Assembly (NCBI GenBank): GCA_017591395.1
Contig: WEDG01004143.1
Span: forward strand, 62,001-126,000
DNA from: Schistocephalus solidus
Taxonomy: Eukaryota > Platyhelminthes > Cestoda > Diphyllobothriidea > Diphyllobothriidae
Reading direction: 5' to 3'
DNA: 64,000 bases
Numbering within the stretch: the first letter of the stretch is position 1; each line of letters opens with the position of its first letter. This document shows positions 32,985 to 45,106 of the stretch, one piece after another. The notes below the pieces were generated by a model. It was not told where the DNA came from. It saw only the letters and a program-made list of their open reading frames with translations, and searched no databases. The translations under genes were made by a program, and so were the position numbers.

Positions 32985-33115
32985 CAGTGACCCAATGGCG
33001 TGGTTTTGGCCTATTTAGCGCTCGATAACCAAAGAACGCGGGTTCGAGTCGCAGGTCCTGCAAACGCTGAGGTTGGATATGGCTAACGGGCGACGGATAA
33101 TAAACCTTTGTTGGA
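32985..33115 (+). mobile_element. tRNA-derived SINE (plus orientation)
   Basis: tRNA-like segment with an A-box-like GTGACCCAATGGCGTGG and a perfect B box GGGTTCGAGTCGC near 33047-33058, followed by a shortened body (GATATGGCTAACGGGCGACGG). It is oriented head-to-head with the 5'-extension block at 32850-32905. Confidence 0.6.
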
Positions 33116-33403
33116 ATTCCTGTCTGAAGAACAGACGATCGTATTCCGGGCTGAGATCATTAAAGGTCAACAAAATATGAGTGCGCGCGCTGCTCGTCAA
33201 AATATTGTGTGAGCTTGCACAACTATTAAAACGAGCCTGTCCAGTAAGCAGTGCCAGGTGTCTACAAGCCCAACTGGGCGTATTTATATTCCACTGAGCA
33301 AAAATTCACGTGCGTGACGGCAAGATCGCGATATGCGACCAAACTCAGGAAACAAATGATAAGTCAGTGTGTAATACGAGACCGTATTACCTGCAAAGCT
33401 AAA

Positions 33404-33787
33404 CCTTACCCTATCCATTGTGCTCGTTAGGGTTAGCATTTGTGACCGGGTTAGTAGGGTCAGACACTATATTTAGTTGGCCGTAGGAGGACCAAAGTAT
33501 CGGGTCAAATGGCAAATTTCCAGGTGTCAAGTATTAGGACGTAACACTAGCTTCAAAACGCATCAGTGTTTTACTGTGGTAATGAAAGATCGCGCAGATT
33601 CGGTCACATTCTTGCTCCCGTCAAGGGTCCGTAAGAGTGTGGGTCAGGTCAGCGTGCATAGTGGTTGGAGTGGTGTAAAGCCATTGGAGCTCGCAAGTTG
33701 CACGTGTCGGGACAACAAACTAATGTGCAACCCTACTGACCCAGCAGCTAATGCAAACCCTAATGAAAACAACGGATAGGGTTCGTG
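33404..33787. mobile_element. MITE-like element with about 65-bp terminal inverted repeats
   Basis: The left terminus 33404-33470 (CCTTACCCTATCCATTGTG, GTTAGGGTTAGCATTTG, GGGTTAGTAGGGTC) is the imperfect reverse complement of 33720-33787 (ACCCTACTGACCCAG, AATGCAAACCCTAATG, GGATAGGGTTC). The total is about 384 bp, and the interior has no transposase. Target-site duplications were not identified. The plus-strand frame of 100 residues inside it is a chance frame. Confidence 0.6.
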
Positions 33788-34024
33788 GTCTCCTTTTATT
33801 TATTTAGCCTCACCCATAAAACCCATAATACTGAGGGTCCCGCATTACTCTCTGACGTATCCTTTGTTCCTTGAGTTGGGTCGCCTACTGCAATCTCCCC
33901 AAGTGACTGATTATAGAAGGAAGACCTCAAGTCCGTCCCAAGCTTTGAAGGGGACACTCAGTTTTCTAAAGAAGTTGAAGTAATTCCGGCTACTGATTAC
34001 GGGGGTCTAGAAAACCCTTATACC
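33788..34024. other. no gene seen
   Basis: Unassigned short spacer. Confidence 0.35.
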
Positions 34025-34250
34025 CAAAAAAACAATGGCTCACCGATCTGCTTAAGGAACATGCATGTTCCGTTGTGCCCTGGAGCTCACATTAGAGCCC
34101 TCACAGGCAGTCGCATAGCGATGTGCAGCATATGATGATAAGGTGGAACCGATAAAGACAAGGGAGACCGGAATGGCCATTTCTGGCTTATTAGCCGTCA
34201 TCAGCAAGTTATACCTAATCCCAAGTGTGGAACACCTGGGATTCTCGATC
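34025..34250 (-). mobile_element. tRNA-derived SINE pieces, minus orientation
   Basis: Positions 34025-34115 are the 5'-extension block (CTAGAGCTC-like, GAGCCCTCACAGGCAGTC in plus reading). Positions 34140-34250 are a SINE body with the tRNA-like part truncated to CCCAGGTGTTCCACACTTGG. The two pieces are joined in an order that does not fit one intact element, so they come from two insertions or a rearrangement. Confidence 0.65.
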
Positions 34251-34261
34251 AAAACCGACAA

Positions 34262-34450
34262 AACATCGAGCCCATGGCTAAATGGTAAAGATTTCGACTC
34301 AATTACCAAAGGCCGCGGGTTCAAATCCCAGATGGTCTACACTTGGGATTGAGTATGACTGACTGATGACGGCTAATAAGCCAGAAGTGGCAATTCCGGT
34401 CTTCCTTGTCTTTGGCGGTTCCACCTTAGCATATATATATATATATATAT
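34262..34450 (+). mobile_element. tRNA-derived SINE, well preserved
   Basis: The plus-strand tRNA-like part has an A-box-like ATGGCTAAATGGT and a perfect B box GGTTCAAATCC (34318-34328). The body GACGGCTAATAAGCCAGAAG and GTCTTCCTTGTCTTTGGCGG follows, ending in an AT microsatellite (34431-34450). With the minus copy at 34140-34250 it forms an inverted pair able to fold back over about 90 bp. It is not a tRNA gene because no 3' acceptor strand follows the B box. Confidence 0.8.
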
Positions 34451-35268
34451 CATGTCATAACCAGAAATCACACATAAGTTGTTTTCCCTACCACTGAAAT
34501 CTTACAGGGATCTCCTCCCCCTGGGCTGTTTCAATCAACATTTAAGTGCGTACCTCCTAGAAAGTCCCCTCTTATTACGTCATCTTTGTTGATAAGGGGT
34601 GAAAGAATGCACCACTTGTGTCGTCTAATAAACAAGTGCTCACCGTAAGGTTACGGCAGAAACCGATTTTCCTCCTTCCCTCCCCCCCGTTGGTGGAAGC
34701 ACACGTGGAGATACAAGGCCATGGTCTATTTTACCCTCTTAACCCCTCCCCCCCTCCCACGAAGGAACAGGTATCGACCTCACTAAATTGGGCTTTTCCG
34801 TGTGAATGTGTATTAGTGAGGGTTTGGCGAAACCATAGGAATAAAGTAGACCTACCGTCTGTCATCATAATGGCACTTCCCTCGGGTCTGCCACCTCCTT
34901 TTCCCTTGGGTGTACCTGCAATTCCAGGAAAATACCAGTTTCGGAGGATAATTAAATGGGCGGAGAATTCATGAGAAAATTAAAATAGTCTAAAAATGAA
35001 AAAAACAAATCGCTTAGTCAGAGTTCGGGCGTCATTGGGCCATCCCTGGTCGATGATGGCTAACAAGTCGGAAATGGCCAGTCCAGCATTTCCAAGCCTC
35101 TGTCGACAACGCTGGTAGAGAAGCAGGAAATTCAAGTAATTTTGGACGGCAACAGTAACGATCTCCTAGTTTGACTAGTTAATGCTCTAATTTCTGAAAA
35201 CAGGGACTGCGAGAAACGTTAATTGAAGCGAAGAGACGATTTCCAGGAAGAAGTCGCAAAGAAGGAGA
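34451..35268. other. no gene; SINE body relic
   Basis: Mostly unassigned. Positions 35040-35115 carry a plus-strand SINE body relic (GATGATGGCTAACAAGTCGG, AAATGGCCAG). Confidence 0.4.
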
Positions 35269-35323
35269 CTTGATCACTGGAACAAGAGCTTTACTAGCCC
35301 GACAGTTCCTTCTCGAACCCATA

Positions 35324-35364
<41 letters not shown>

Positions 35365-36027
35365 GGGACACAAGGGATGCAGTATTTATAGGATGCGGTT
35401 GTCAGGCAACTACATACCTACATCATTTGACAGTCATCAGGTTCATCGCTGGGGGTTATAGTTGATGCGAGGATTTTTCGTCAGTCCGTACCCCAGTCGT
35501 TTATGTCCGGGATTTTATCACCGTTGTCCATTCTTGGTGTGACAATTCCACGGCCATTTGGTTCACTGGCTTCGGAACTGCTGGTCACCCGCATCCTCCC
35601 CACGTGACTAGCACTTTTGCCAAGGCAAAGCGCAATGATCTTCCGCCTCCATATTCAGCGCTTCGAGTTTGCCTGTGCAAAATCAATAGCCACCAAGGGA
35701 GAATGCGGGTGACAAACAGTTGCGGTGACAGCGAGCCTAATGGCCGAGGAATTGTCACACCAAGAATGGACAGCGGTGATGAAATCCCGCACATAACGGA
35801 TCCCTTACAAACCGACAAGAAATTATCGAAGCAACTACGAGTCCCAGCGATGAACATGATGACATTCAAATGAAGTAGGCGTTAAGTTGCCTGACAACCG
35901 CATCTTATAAATACTGCGCCCCTTGTGCCCCCTATCACTCTTTTCTGCATCTCTCTCCCTCTGATGATGGGTTCGGGAGGGAATCCGAAACGTCTGGCTA
36001 ATAAAGCCCTTGTTAGGGCGATCGTGT
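35269..36027. repeat. inverted pair of about 330-bp repeats, pLTR-like
   Basis: The left arm 35269-35602 is the reverse complement of the right arm 35697-36027 at roughly 75-80 % identity by eye, around a spacer of about 95 bp. Shared blocks are CAGTATTTATA...GATGCGGTTGTCAGGCAACT, GTTCATCGCTGGG, ATTCTTGGTGTGACAATTCC and GGTCACCCGCAT. The right arm ends in CTGATGATGGGTTC...GAATCCGAAACGTC and then CTAATAAAGCCC. A similar segment lies just 3' of the Penelope frame on the minus strand at 47180-47225. This suggests, without proving it, that the arms are terminal repeats of a Penelope-like element. Confidence 0.65.
35327..35361. repeat. (GA)n microsatellite
   Basis: 35 bp of GA repeat inside the left arm of the inverted pair. 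The right arm has a short CTCTCTCCCTCT tract at the equivalent place, so the repeat expanded in one arm only. Confidence 0.95.
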
Positions 36028-37394
36028 CTAGTTAAGAGAAACGTCGCAGCTATTATCAATACAACCTGTCAGGTCTCTGCGCATGGTGATTGTTTTTCAA
36101 CACATCAGAACGGTCGCTTGGGAACAAAAATGCCCACCAATTCGTTATGTCGGCGGCTGTGGCACGATATCAGCTGTGCGTGGAGCTATTTCCACATCAC
36201 CTAGGGTCAACCATGAGGAATGCACTAAATGTCCTATTGTTGGGAAAAATAGACAACAGTCCCCTTTGGTCGATTTTGAGAGTAACTCCATAGCCTGGGG
36301 AGTTATTCGGTCAATATATTATAGAAAGTTAACATTCTAATGTTTCAGTACAGTGCAGGCTACTTCGAATTAGTCAATGCAACCACAATCAAAGTAAACA
36401 GAGTAGGGGCTTTTTAAAAGCCCCATAAAATAGTTTCCCAGGCAAAATTTCGGTTAGCGTGACAGCAAATCACATAAAAAATTTCATTTTACATGGTAAT
36501 CTGTACATTTTCGCTGACTAGCCGCAGCTAGGTCATACCTTCTGATGTCACAAAATGATCACCAAGTACGCCTGGAGGCAGCTGCTTGAGAAATGCATGT
36601 TACGAATAAAAATAACTACCGAAAAACTCCTGACATTCTCCGTTTAAAATTACGCCCTTTTTTCGAAATTGGATCAGGTAGCTTGCCCGGTGTTTTAAGA
36701 TTGCGACAAGCAAATGCCGTCAACTCGAGCTCGGTGTTAATGTTTACTGCCATGATTTCAGTAGGAATTTTGTTTGGAGAATAAAATCCACTTTTGGAAC
36801 TACGCTAACTAGGTTGGCGCTGCGCATTTACACCGTCGGAGTACGTTGTCAGGACTTAAAGTATCGCGAACCACATACGATTTGACAAAGAAAAACACAG
36901 ACCAAAACTTCCAAACTGAGGATCGCTATTCTAGTTATTCGTGGGTTAGTGTTGGAACTTAAGAACTAGTAGACAAATTAAGTTCATTCCTAGGGTTACG
37001 GGGCCCCACAAGTACACGGGCATAAGTGACCGGTTTAATAGTGCAGTCGTCACAGGAAAGTTGCATTTTGCGATTCGAAATATTTTACACAAGGAGAAAG
37101 AGGAGGGTTATGCTATTTTTCCAGACAAATTTCCAAGGGCGTGGTTTCCAGAAGGCATGCCTGATAGACAAGCACACTCCGGGTAATGCGGACGTGCAAA
37201 AACGCAGGCAACAAACAATTTTAAAAGACTGTGACTAGTTTTTAAAAACTCTGTCGATAAAAAAAAAACAGAATAGAGGCATCTGCTTGCCTGTAGGTAT
37301 GATTGATGAAGTTCTCGGAAGGCTAAATCTGGTGGGACTCCGGTTCGATCCTACAAGAAGATAGACAAAAAGGTCATTGTGTTTGTAACGGCGT
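36028..37394. other. no gene seen
   Basis: About 1.4 kb of mixed AT-rich sequence. Frames here are short and lack domains. Confidence 0.4.
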
Positions 37395-37447
37395 TATCGA
37401 GTATGGATGCCGATGGTTAGACGGATCACAGCCTCGTCATCTCCAAG

Positions 37448-38284
37448 ATGAGGCTCCGACTTCAACCCCGACGAAGGCCCCAAGGTAAGCGACCGCCTTC
37501 TTACTGTTTTGACTTCAGCAACCAGATAACCCAGAAAATGGTGGACCAGCTTGCTCAAGATGATAACGCCACCGTGGAGACACGATGGTGTCAACGGCGA
37601 AAGGTCATTCAGTCCACCGCCCTCGATGTCCTCGGACGCGCACGCCATCAACACCAGGATTGGTTTGATGACAATGACGCCGACATCAGCAACTTACTCG
37701 CGGAGAAGAATCGACTACACAAAGCCTACATGGACACTCGGACTGACGCCACCAAAGCAGCCTTCTTCAGATGGCGCCGCCTTGTACAGCAACGGTTGCG
37801 GGAGATGCAGGACGCCTGGATGGTCCAAAAAGCTGAGGAAATCCAGGGGTATGCAGACCACAATGAAATGAAAAACTTTTTCAAAGCCATCAACGGCCCG
37901 TCTATCAAGGGGACCGCACCGCTGCTCAGCTCTGACGGCACAACACTGCTGACAGAGAAATCGCAAATTCTGAAGCGCTGGGCCGAGCACTTCAGAAATG
38001 TCCTCAATTGCTCATCAGCCATCTCCGATGCTGCCATTGACCGGCTCCCTCAAGTGGACACGAACAATGACCTGGATCTGCCGCCTTCCCTACCAGAAAC
38101 TATCCGGGCCGTGCAACAGACATCCAGCGAAAGAGCACAAGGATCCGACGCAATCCCACCGGAAGTCTATAGGCACGGCGGGCCCAGGCTGATGGCAGAA
38201 ATCACAACACTCTTCCAGGAGATGTGGCACCAAGGACAAGTTCCTCAGGAATCCAAAGACGCGACCATCGTTCATCTCTGCTAG
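37448..38284 (+). pseudogene. LINE-Z copy 3, linker and RT fingers
   Basis: A continuous 278-residue frame: endonuclease end ([14 protein letters not shown]), linker ([42 protein letters not shown]), the LLTEKSQILKRWAEHF block, and RT fingers (GSDAIPPEVYRHGGPRL, KDATIVHLC). It ends at a TAG where the other copies have a Tyr codon followed by KRKGN. The continuous frame in this copy helps define the true frame of the other two. Confidence 0.9.
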
Positions 38285-39350
38285 CGGAAGGGGAACCGGG
38301 AACTCCGTGATAACCACAGAGGCATCTCGTTACTCAACATCGCCAGGAAGATCTTCGCCTTTATCCTTCTCAAACGTCTGAACGGTCACCTAGAGCAGGG
38401 ACTGCTCCCGGAAAGCCAATGTGTCTTCGGACAACACTGAGGAACGACTGACATGATCTCCGAAACCCACCAGCTACAAGAGAAATGTCAGCAAATGCGA
38501 ACCCACCTCTAGATTACCTTCGTGGATCTGACTAAAGCCTTTGAAACGCTTAATCGCGTAGGACTGTGGAAATTCGTGCAGAAATTCGGCGGTCCTGAGC
38601 AGGTCACGCACATGGTGCGTCAGCTTCATGACGGGATAACGGCGCGCGTCACTGACAATGGGACCGTATCCGAAGCATTCGCGGTGACCAACGGAGTGAA
38701 TCAGGGCTGCATAATGGCCCCCAAACTTTTCAGTTTCATGTTCTCACTATGCTGATGGACGCCTACCGTGATGAGCACCCTGGGATTCGCAATGCCTACA
38801 GAATTGACGAGTACCTTCTCAACAGTCGGCGTATGCAGGCTCCAACGCGCGTGTATACGACTACAGTCCATGACTTGCTCTTCGCGGACGACTGCGCCCT
38901 TAACACTGTGACGGAGGAGCACATGCAAAGGAGCATGAACCTCTTCGGCGCGGGCTGCGCCAATTTTGGATAAACAATCAGTACAGCCAAAACGGTGTTC
39001 ATGCACCAACCGCCGCTAAGCGCGGAATACAATGTTCCCCGAATCAATGTCAACGGTGCTCAACACAAAAATGTGGAAACCTTCGCTTATCTGGGAACCA
39101 CGCTCTCACGCACCACGAGAATCGACGAGGTTGCTCAACGGATCTCCAAAACCAGTCAGGCCTTCGGTCAGCTGCAGGCCTCCGTGTGGAATCGCCACGG
39201 TATTCACCTGAACACCAAACTGAAGATCTACAAGGCCGTCATCTGGACGACACTCCTTTACGGAGCGGAGACCTGGACCGTCTACTCAAACCAAGCCAGG
39301 AAGCTGATAACTTCCATCACAGCTGCCTCCGCAGAATACTGCAGCTGAGA
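38285..39350 (+). pseudogene. LINE-Z copy 3, RT palm and thumb
   Basis: Positions 38522-38755 encode FVDLTKAFETL (motif A with F-E in place of F-D), GVNQGCIMAPKLFSFMF (motif B) and then a frameshift. Positions 38749-38973 give LLFADDCAL (motif C at about 38878), and 38995-39348 give the thumb with [10 protein letters not shown]. Stops and shifts fall between these frames, so it cannot make an active polymerase. Confidence 0.88.
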
Positions 39351-40595
39351 TGGAAAGACAGGATCCCGGACACGGACCGGAATCCTCGGCATCCACGCCA
39401 TGCTGAGGCAAGTGCAACTGCGATGGAGCGGCCACCTGGTAAGAATGGACGACGAGCGACTACCCCAACGACTTTTCCGCGGAGATGTCGCTACGAATGC
39501 GCACCGATAGGGAGGTAAAAACGACGCCAGAAGGACACTTTGAAGAAATCTCAGAAGCATCTGCAAATCAACCCGGCGACCTGGGAGGACCTCGCAAGGA
39601 TAGAGCGGCATGGAGAAGATCCATGAGGACAGGTGCAGCTATCTATGAGGCCAACAGGATCGCCGCTGCTAAGGCCAAAAGGGCGGCTCGCAAGTCAAAA
39701 GCACCGCGGATCAACACCTCTAATGCCCAAGCCCTACCAACGTGCCCACGCTGTCAACGCATCTTCCGCGCGCGAATCGGCCTGGTCGCAAATCTTCTAA
39801 CTCAATGCAACAACAATCCCACAACATCAACCTCTGCCACACCTGTCTTAGACCCCACGACGACGACCATCCTAACCACTGATAACTTAATCGATGCCCC
39901 ACCGCCCACGATCACCGACACCATCCTCCCTCCTCCACCCCCTGCGCCGAGCACGGCGACGAACACCACTTGCCCGACTCCCACCACCTCAGTAGCCACC
40001 CCCGACTACCTGCCACCTGCTACCTCCAACATCACCACCGCCTGAGTACCAGCGATGGGTACTCGGTACAAACCTATCCTCATTGCGATCGCACATTCAT
40101 CTTACACATCGGCCAGGTCGGTCACTTGCGAATCCATCGCACAGAGACTGGCGAACTATTGCCTGGAGCAAACACACACAGCAGAGACCGCCGCCTCCAA
40201 TGCCCTCACTGCCCACGCGCATTCACTCATCGCATGGGCCTGCTCAGTCACATGTGCATCCACGAGAGCGGAATCCACCGCGATGCCAGCACATGTTTCG
40301 CACCCATCAACAATTCCCATATTCCTCCCATGAGCTTAATTACCAGTACAATCAGCAGTGCCCCCCAGACTCAGCACCTGCCGAAACATCTTGTCCTCAT
40401 TGTCACCGCGCATGCGCATCACGCATCGGCCTGGTCGGTCACTTGCGAATCCATCACACAGAGACCGGCGAATTGGTGTCAGGAGCAGCAACATACACCC
40501 GCCGCACCCAACTCAACTGTCCGCACTACCCACGCACATTCACACATCGCATGGGCCTATTAGGTCACATGCGTCTCAATGAAAACCTGCGGTAG
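39351..40595 (+). pseudogene. LINE-Z copy 3, zinc-finger region
   Basis: Positions 39485-40045 carry the RT-distal segment (WEDLARIERHGEDP-like in shifted frame) and the first finger CPRCQRIFRARIGLVANLLTQC, in which the His ligand is replaced by Asn. After a Pro/Thr-rich spacer, later fingers are spread over three frames (YPHCDRTF with the first Cys lost; CPHCPRAF; CPHCHRACASRIGL; CPHYPRTF with a Cys lost). The last reads RMGLLGHMRLNENLR followed by TAG, matching the NLR stop of copy 1. Ligand loss in several fingers shows decay. Confidence 0.85.
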
Positions 40596-41640
<1,045 letters not shown>

Positions 41641-42584
41641 GACTTGTTTTAAGGCTACAGTCTGTTACTAGGACCATTTGGTGACTGGGACCTAACATAC
41701 ATAATAAACTAAGTCGGTATTAAAAGCAATTATAGTTTTAGGTGCCAGTGAAGTGTCAAAACAACCGATCTGGGATTTGGTTCCTCTCATGCTTTTAACA
41801 TCACAATTATATTGAACAGTTAACTGAACATGGTTATACTTCGCGGGGTGCAATTTCGAGTCCATGTGCTGCGCAGGACTACAGGCTCAACTTTTTGAAT
41901 GCAATCCTATGTCCCAGGGACGGATGCATACAACTCAACTTCTGAAGAACCTTTCGATAGTTAAAACCCATTCGATATTTTCAACAGCCGCTCTCCTGCA
42001 GTTGAATCCTGACCTATTTTTATAAAGCTGCGTATGAACTACTCAATACCCCCCCCCCCTTCGAAAGACTGCATTATTTCAGTCGACAACGCAGAAACTA
42101 CCAAAAGTTCGCCAGTCTCAACCGATGAAGACTGATGAATGACTTGAGCATGGATCCGTTTACTGTTGAGTATTTAAGCTACATTTATCTAACTCTTAAT
42201 TCTCACGCTCATTGGGCTCTACGTGGAAAACAACTACAGATGGACCTAGATGCAGTGAGTAAAAAAGCCGGAAAGACCGTCTAAACGTGCCACGCACACA
42301 ACGGAGCCCTTAACTTCACATGCATCGAGCCTCAGAAACGGGGTCCCAGATTTCCCAAAGTCAGAGTGCTACAAAGGGTACGGTAAGCAACAGCTGTTGT
42401 CACCTGACCCAATGTTCTGAGTAAAACAACCTTCCAGCAAACACACCAATTAGAGTTGATGTTAAGTCGCACTCGAACTCCTGACACAGGTGGGTTAGTA
42501 TCACACAGTAATGAGAAATGGCATAAAAACTGCATTAGGAAGAGGTCCTAGCAGGTTGAACGCTCTTCCAAAGAAACAAGAATA
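41641..42584. other. no gene seen
   Basis: Unassigned. A C-homopolymer occurs near 42050. Confidence 0.4.
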
Positions 42585-42651
42585 AAGAAGAAGAAGAAGA
42601 AGAAGAAGAAGAAGAAGAAGAAGAAGAAGAAGAAGAAGAAGAAGAAGAAGA
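42585..42651. repeat. (AAG)n microsatellite
   Basis: About 66 bp of AAG repeat followed by a GGA-rich run to about 42683. Confidence 0.95.
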
Positions 42652-43564
42652 GGGTGGAGGAGGAGGAGGAGAGGAGGAGGAGGTTAGCCTGCTAGCTGGC
42701 AAACCTCCGAACCATGAATTTGGCAGACTGTGATAGGTTGGAAATCGTCACATTGATTGCGGCGCAAAATGCGCCGAATTTCCATGAGGATATGGGTGTC
42801 TTAGTGTCGGCCTCACTCACGCACTAGTAGCCTGTTTGGTCCTTTCGGCCGACTGCAGTGACCAATGGAATGTACGATAATATTGAAGGGACTACGTACA
42901 CTCCGCGCAACCAAACCAAAGTATGCCAGGAGGGCTGCCACCTCACAGTCAGTTTAAGAGGGGAGTAGGGACTGCAAAAAACTACAATAACCGTTCCAAC
43001 GCCAGTCCTACAAACCCGTCTCCATAGGAATCCCAAGAAGAGGGCGCTTGTACATCTGCGGGCTGGCCGGTTAGTGGAGCAACCGGGCTCTCTGTGGTCT
43101 GACGAATAGTCGTAGTTGATGCAGTGGTGGTACCTTCTAGGCTGGTTTGACACTGACCTGGTAAATCGGTTACGGGCTAATCGACTTTTTTGCTCACTGA
43201 ACCTAGGTCTATTTGCAGTTGTTCTGCACGTAGAGCCAAATGGGCGTGAGAACTGAGAGTTATATGAATGCAGCTTAAGTACTCAAAAGTAAGATGCCCA
43301 ATGAGACAAGACTATGGCCAGCACAGTTATCTAACTTTACCAGAGGTCAATAGCGCTGGGAGGACCCAGTCCTATGCCAAACAGCAACCAAGACAGTATC
43401 TCTAGGCGTTCATATACCAGAAAACATCCGGGAAACGCTGGGGGACTCATTGACGAGCCGAATCCCTCACAGCTGCGTCAGGCAGCGGTAAAGTACTGAA
43501 AACGATCACTCGACTAAGTGTTACGAAATGGGCATATTTGCAGGTCCACGACAATATTTGCTTT
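42652..43564. other. no gene seen
   Basis: No recognisable coding sequence or repeat. Confidence 0.4.
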
Positions 43565-43831
43565 TTTCAAATGACAGACCGACTTGGGTGGCCATTCCTG
43601 ACTTATTAGCCGTCAGTAATCAGTCATAGCCAACTCCACCCTCGCCGGTTTTGGTGACCGAGGATTTGAACAGGATTCTTTGGTCATTCGGCGTTAAGAC
43701 CAAGGACCTAGCATTTAGCAGCGGGCCGGCTGTCCTGTAGGGTGCGATCGGGATTATAAAGTATGGTTGAATAGTGGTCACCGATCAAGTTACGGGACAT
43801 GCTCGTCCCTTTACGTTACGACTTTTGATCG
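43565..43831 (-). mobile_element. tRNA-derived SINE
   Basis: Minus-strand copy: 5' extension (CGTAACTTGATCGGTGACC; GGGACGAGCATGTCC), a GATCGCACCCTACAGGACAGC block, a decayed tRNA-like part (GCTGCTAAATGCTAGGTCC; GTTCAAATCCTCGG as B box) and the body (GACGGCTAATAAGTCAGGAA). Confidence 0.65.
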
Positions 43832-44205
43832 ATTTTGTTCTCCTTCTTTGTCTCAACTTTTGGACGGATGTTTGCGGGGCTTGATGACCGCTGGCGTTAC
43901 TTATCGTCACGACGATGGAGGAGGCTTGTAAGGCTGTCTCCTCTTCAGGTGGGCACTTCGCGGGGTCGTGTTCGCTCAGAGTTCTTAAGTTTGGTGTGAC
44001 CATCTTACATCTACATAAAAACCAGGACAAGATGCTCACAGCGAACTTAAGAAATGCGAACAAACGGCTCCGCGACGAAACCACCCGAGGCAGACTTACA
44101 GGCATCCGCCCTCGATATGAAGATGCGTAACGTCAGCGGCCGTCGAGCCCTACAAACATCCGTCAAAGGGCTGAGCGAGCGAAGGAGGAAAAAAATAGAT
44201 CAATC
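43832..44205. repeat. palindromic element, about 170-bp arms
   Basis: The left arm 43832-43999 read on the minus strand aligns with the right arm 44037-44205 read on the plus strand. Shared blocks are AACTTAAGAA, GCGAACA, CCGCGA, GTAACGYCAGCGG, CAAACATCCGTC and a purine-rich GAAGGAGRA end. The centre is at about 44018. Identity is roughly 70 %. Frames across each arm give similar Arg/Lys-rich peptides because the arms are the same sequence. The origin is unknown. Confidence 0.6.
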
Positions 44206-44918
44206 CAAGGCCAACTACTTCAGCCAGTCATTTAAAATTCAGATGGCTTTAAAAACTGAGAGCGGACTAAGCTCTTCAAAAACTCGGCTACAGCACAAAT
44301 GTGTTCCGGTGAGCAATTTTACTTTCTCTGAGATATTAAGTGTGCTACTGTGCCCCAATATTCCAATTACAGTGCCAGTTGCTTTCCCGTCTCATCGATG
44401 AAGACGGACGCTCATGAGACTTCGGCGGCACATGAGCTACCCGACGAAGGTCAGCTGTGTGACTGACCTACCAGGGACAATGCAACTAGCTCAATGCCAA
44501 AAAAATTAATGAGAGCAGGCAACTGATAATGGATCAAAATTCACAGAGGGCAGAGGGCGAAATTTAGTCACCAAGAGGGCATGTTGATAGCGTGGATGCC
44601 AGTAGAGCCTTGCACACAGTCGACGAGTCCGTAGAAGTCGCTGCAGCAGCGCCTACTTGCAACTGCTGAGGCTACACAAACCTTCCGAGCCAGCAAAAAT
44701 GGTTATCTCATGCGTAAATATTGAATCATTCGCAGAATCACCATATTGAATTGTGTTAACCTATTGTGGACATAAAAATGATCGCCGAGCTGAACTTGTG
44801 TGTAAATTGCTGAAATGATCCATGATTTTTTTCTGATAATTTTAGTTGCAAGCATTTAAAAATAACGAAACATCAGGCGACCCAAATGCGACGCTAAATA
44901 CATCAGACGATAACTTAC
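44206..44918. other. bora intron, proximal part
   Basis: Lies 3' of the second bora exon on the minus strand, so it is intronic if the gene continues. I scanned the minus strand for an acceptor followed by a frame that accepts two bases to complete the split codon and found no convincing exon. Confidence 0.4.
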
Positions 44919-45012
44919 GGTTAGGGGATGGATTTGGAATAACGTCAGGACTAGGTGCGATAAGATGACTCTGGAAAAAGTCGTTGATAGCGTTTTGTGC
45001 CATTTCATCGTT
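44919..45012 (-). CDS. bora: Bora (protein aurora borealis), exon 2
   Basis: A 94-nt exon begins after a consensus acceptor (CTTACCTCTAG) and ends at a strong donor (GTAAGT). It enters in phase 0, matching the previous exon, and leaves one base of a split codon. It encodes NDEMAQNAINDFFQSHLIAPS followed by P, then a Pro/Asn-rich end. This is the conserved Bora block A-I-x-x-F-F followed by I-x-P-S-P. The Ser of this S-P (residue 127 counted from the ATG) corresponds to human S112, whose phosphorylation by cyclin-dependent kinase lets Bora activate Aurora-A toward the Plk1 T-loop (family knowledge). The remaining, less conserved C-terminus should lie further down the minus strand; the next exon must supply two bases first. 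Confidence 0.85.
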
Positions 45013-45106
45013 CTAGAGGTAAGGGAAGAAATTATAAAGTCACGTGATAGAGCATCATAGATAAAATTCAAAGTAAGCCCAAACGGTGGCAGCAGTGAAC
45101 GCTTAC

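Noticed and set aside
33420..33440. Telomere repeat
   Set aside because: Only one to two TTAGGG-like units, symmetric in a terminal inverted repeat; not a telomeric array.
33477..33779. 100-residue plus-strand frame
   Set aside because: Lies wholly inside the MITE-like element between its inverted ends and has no domain.
34262..34335. Possible functional tRNA gene on the plus strand
   Set aside because: Same reason: the B box is perfect but the SINE body follows directly.
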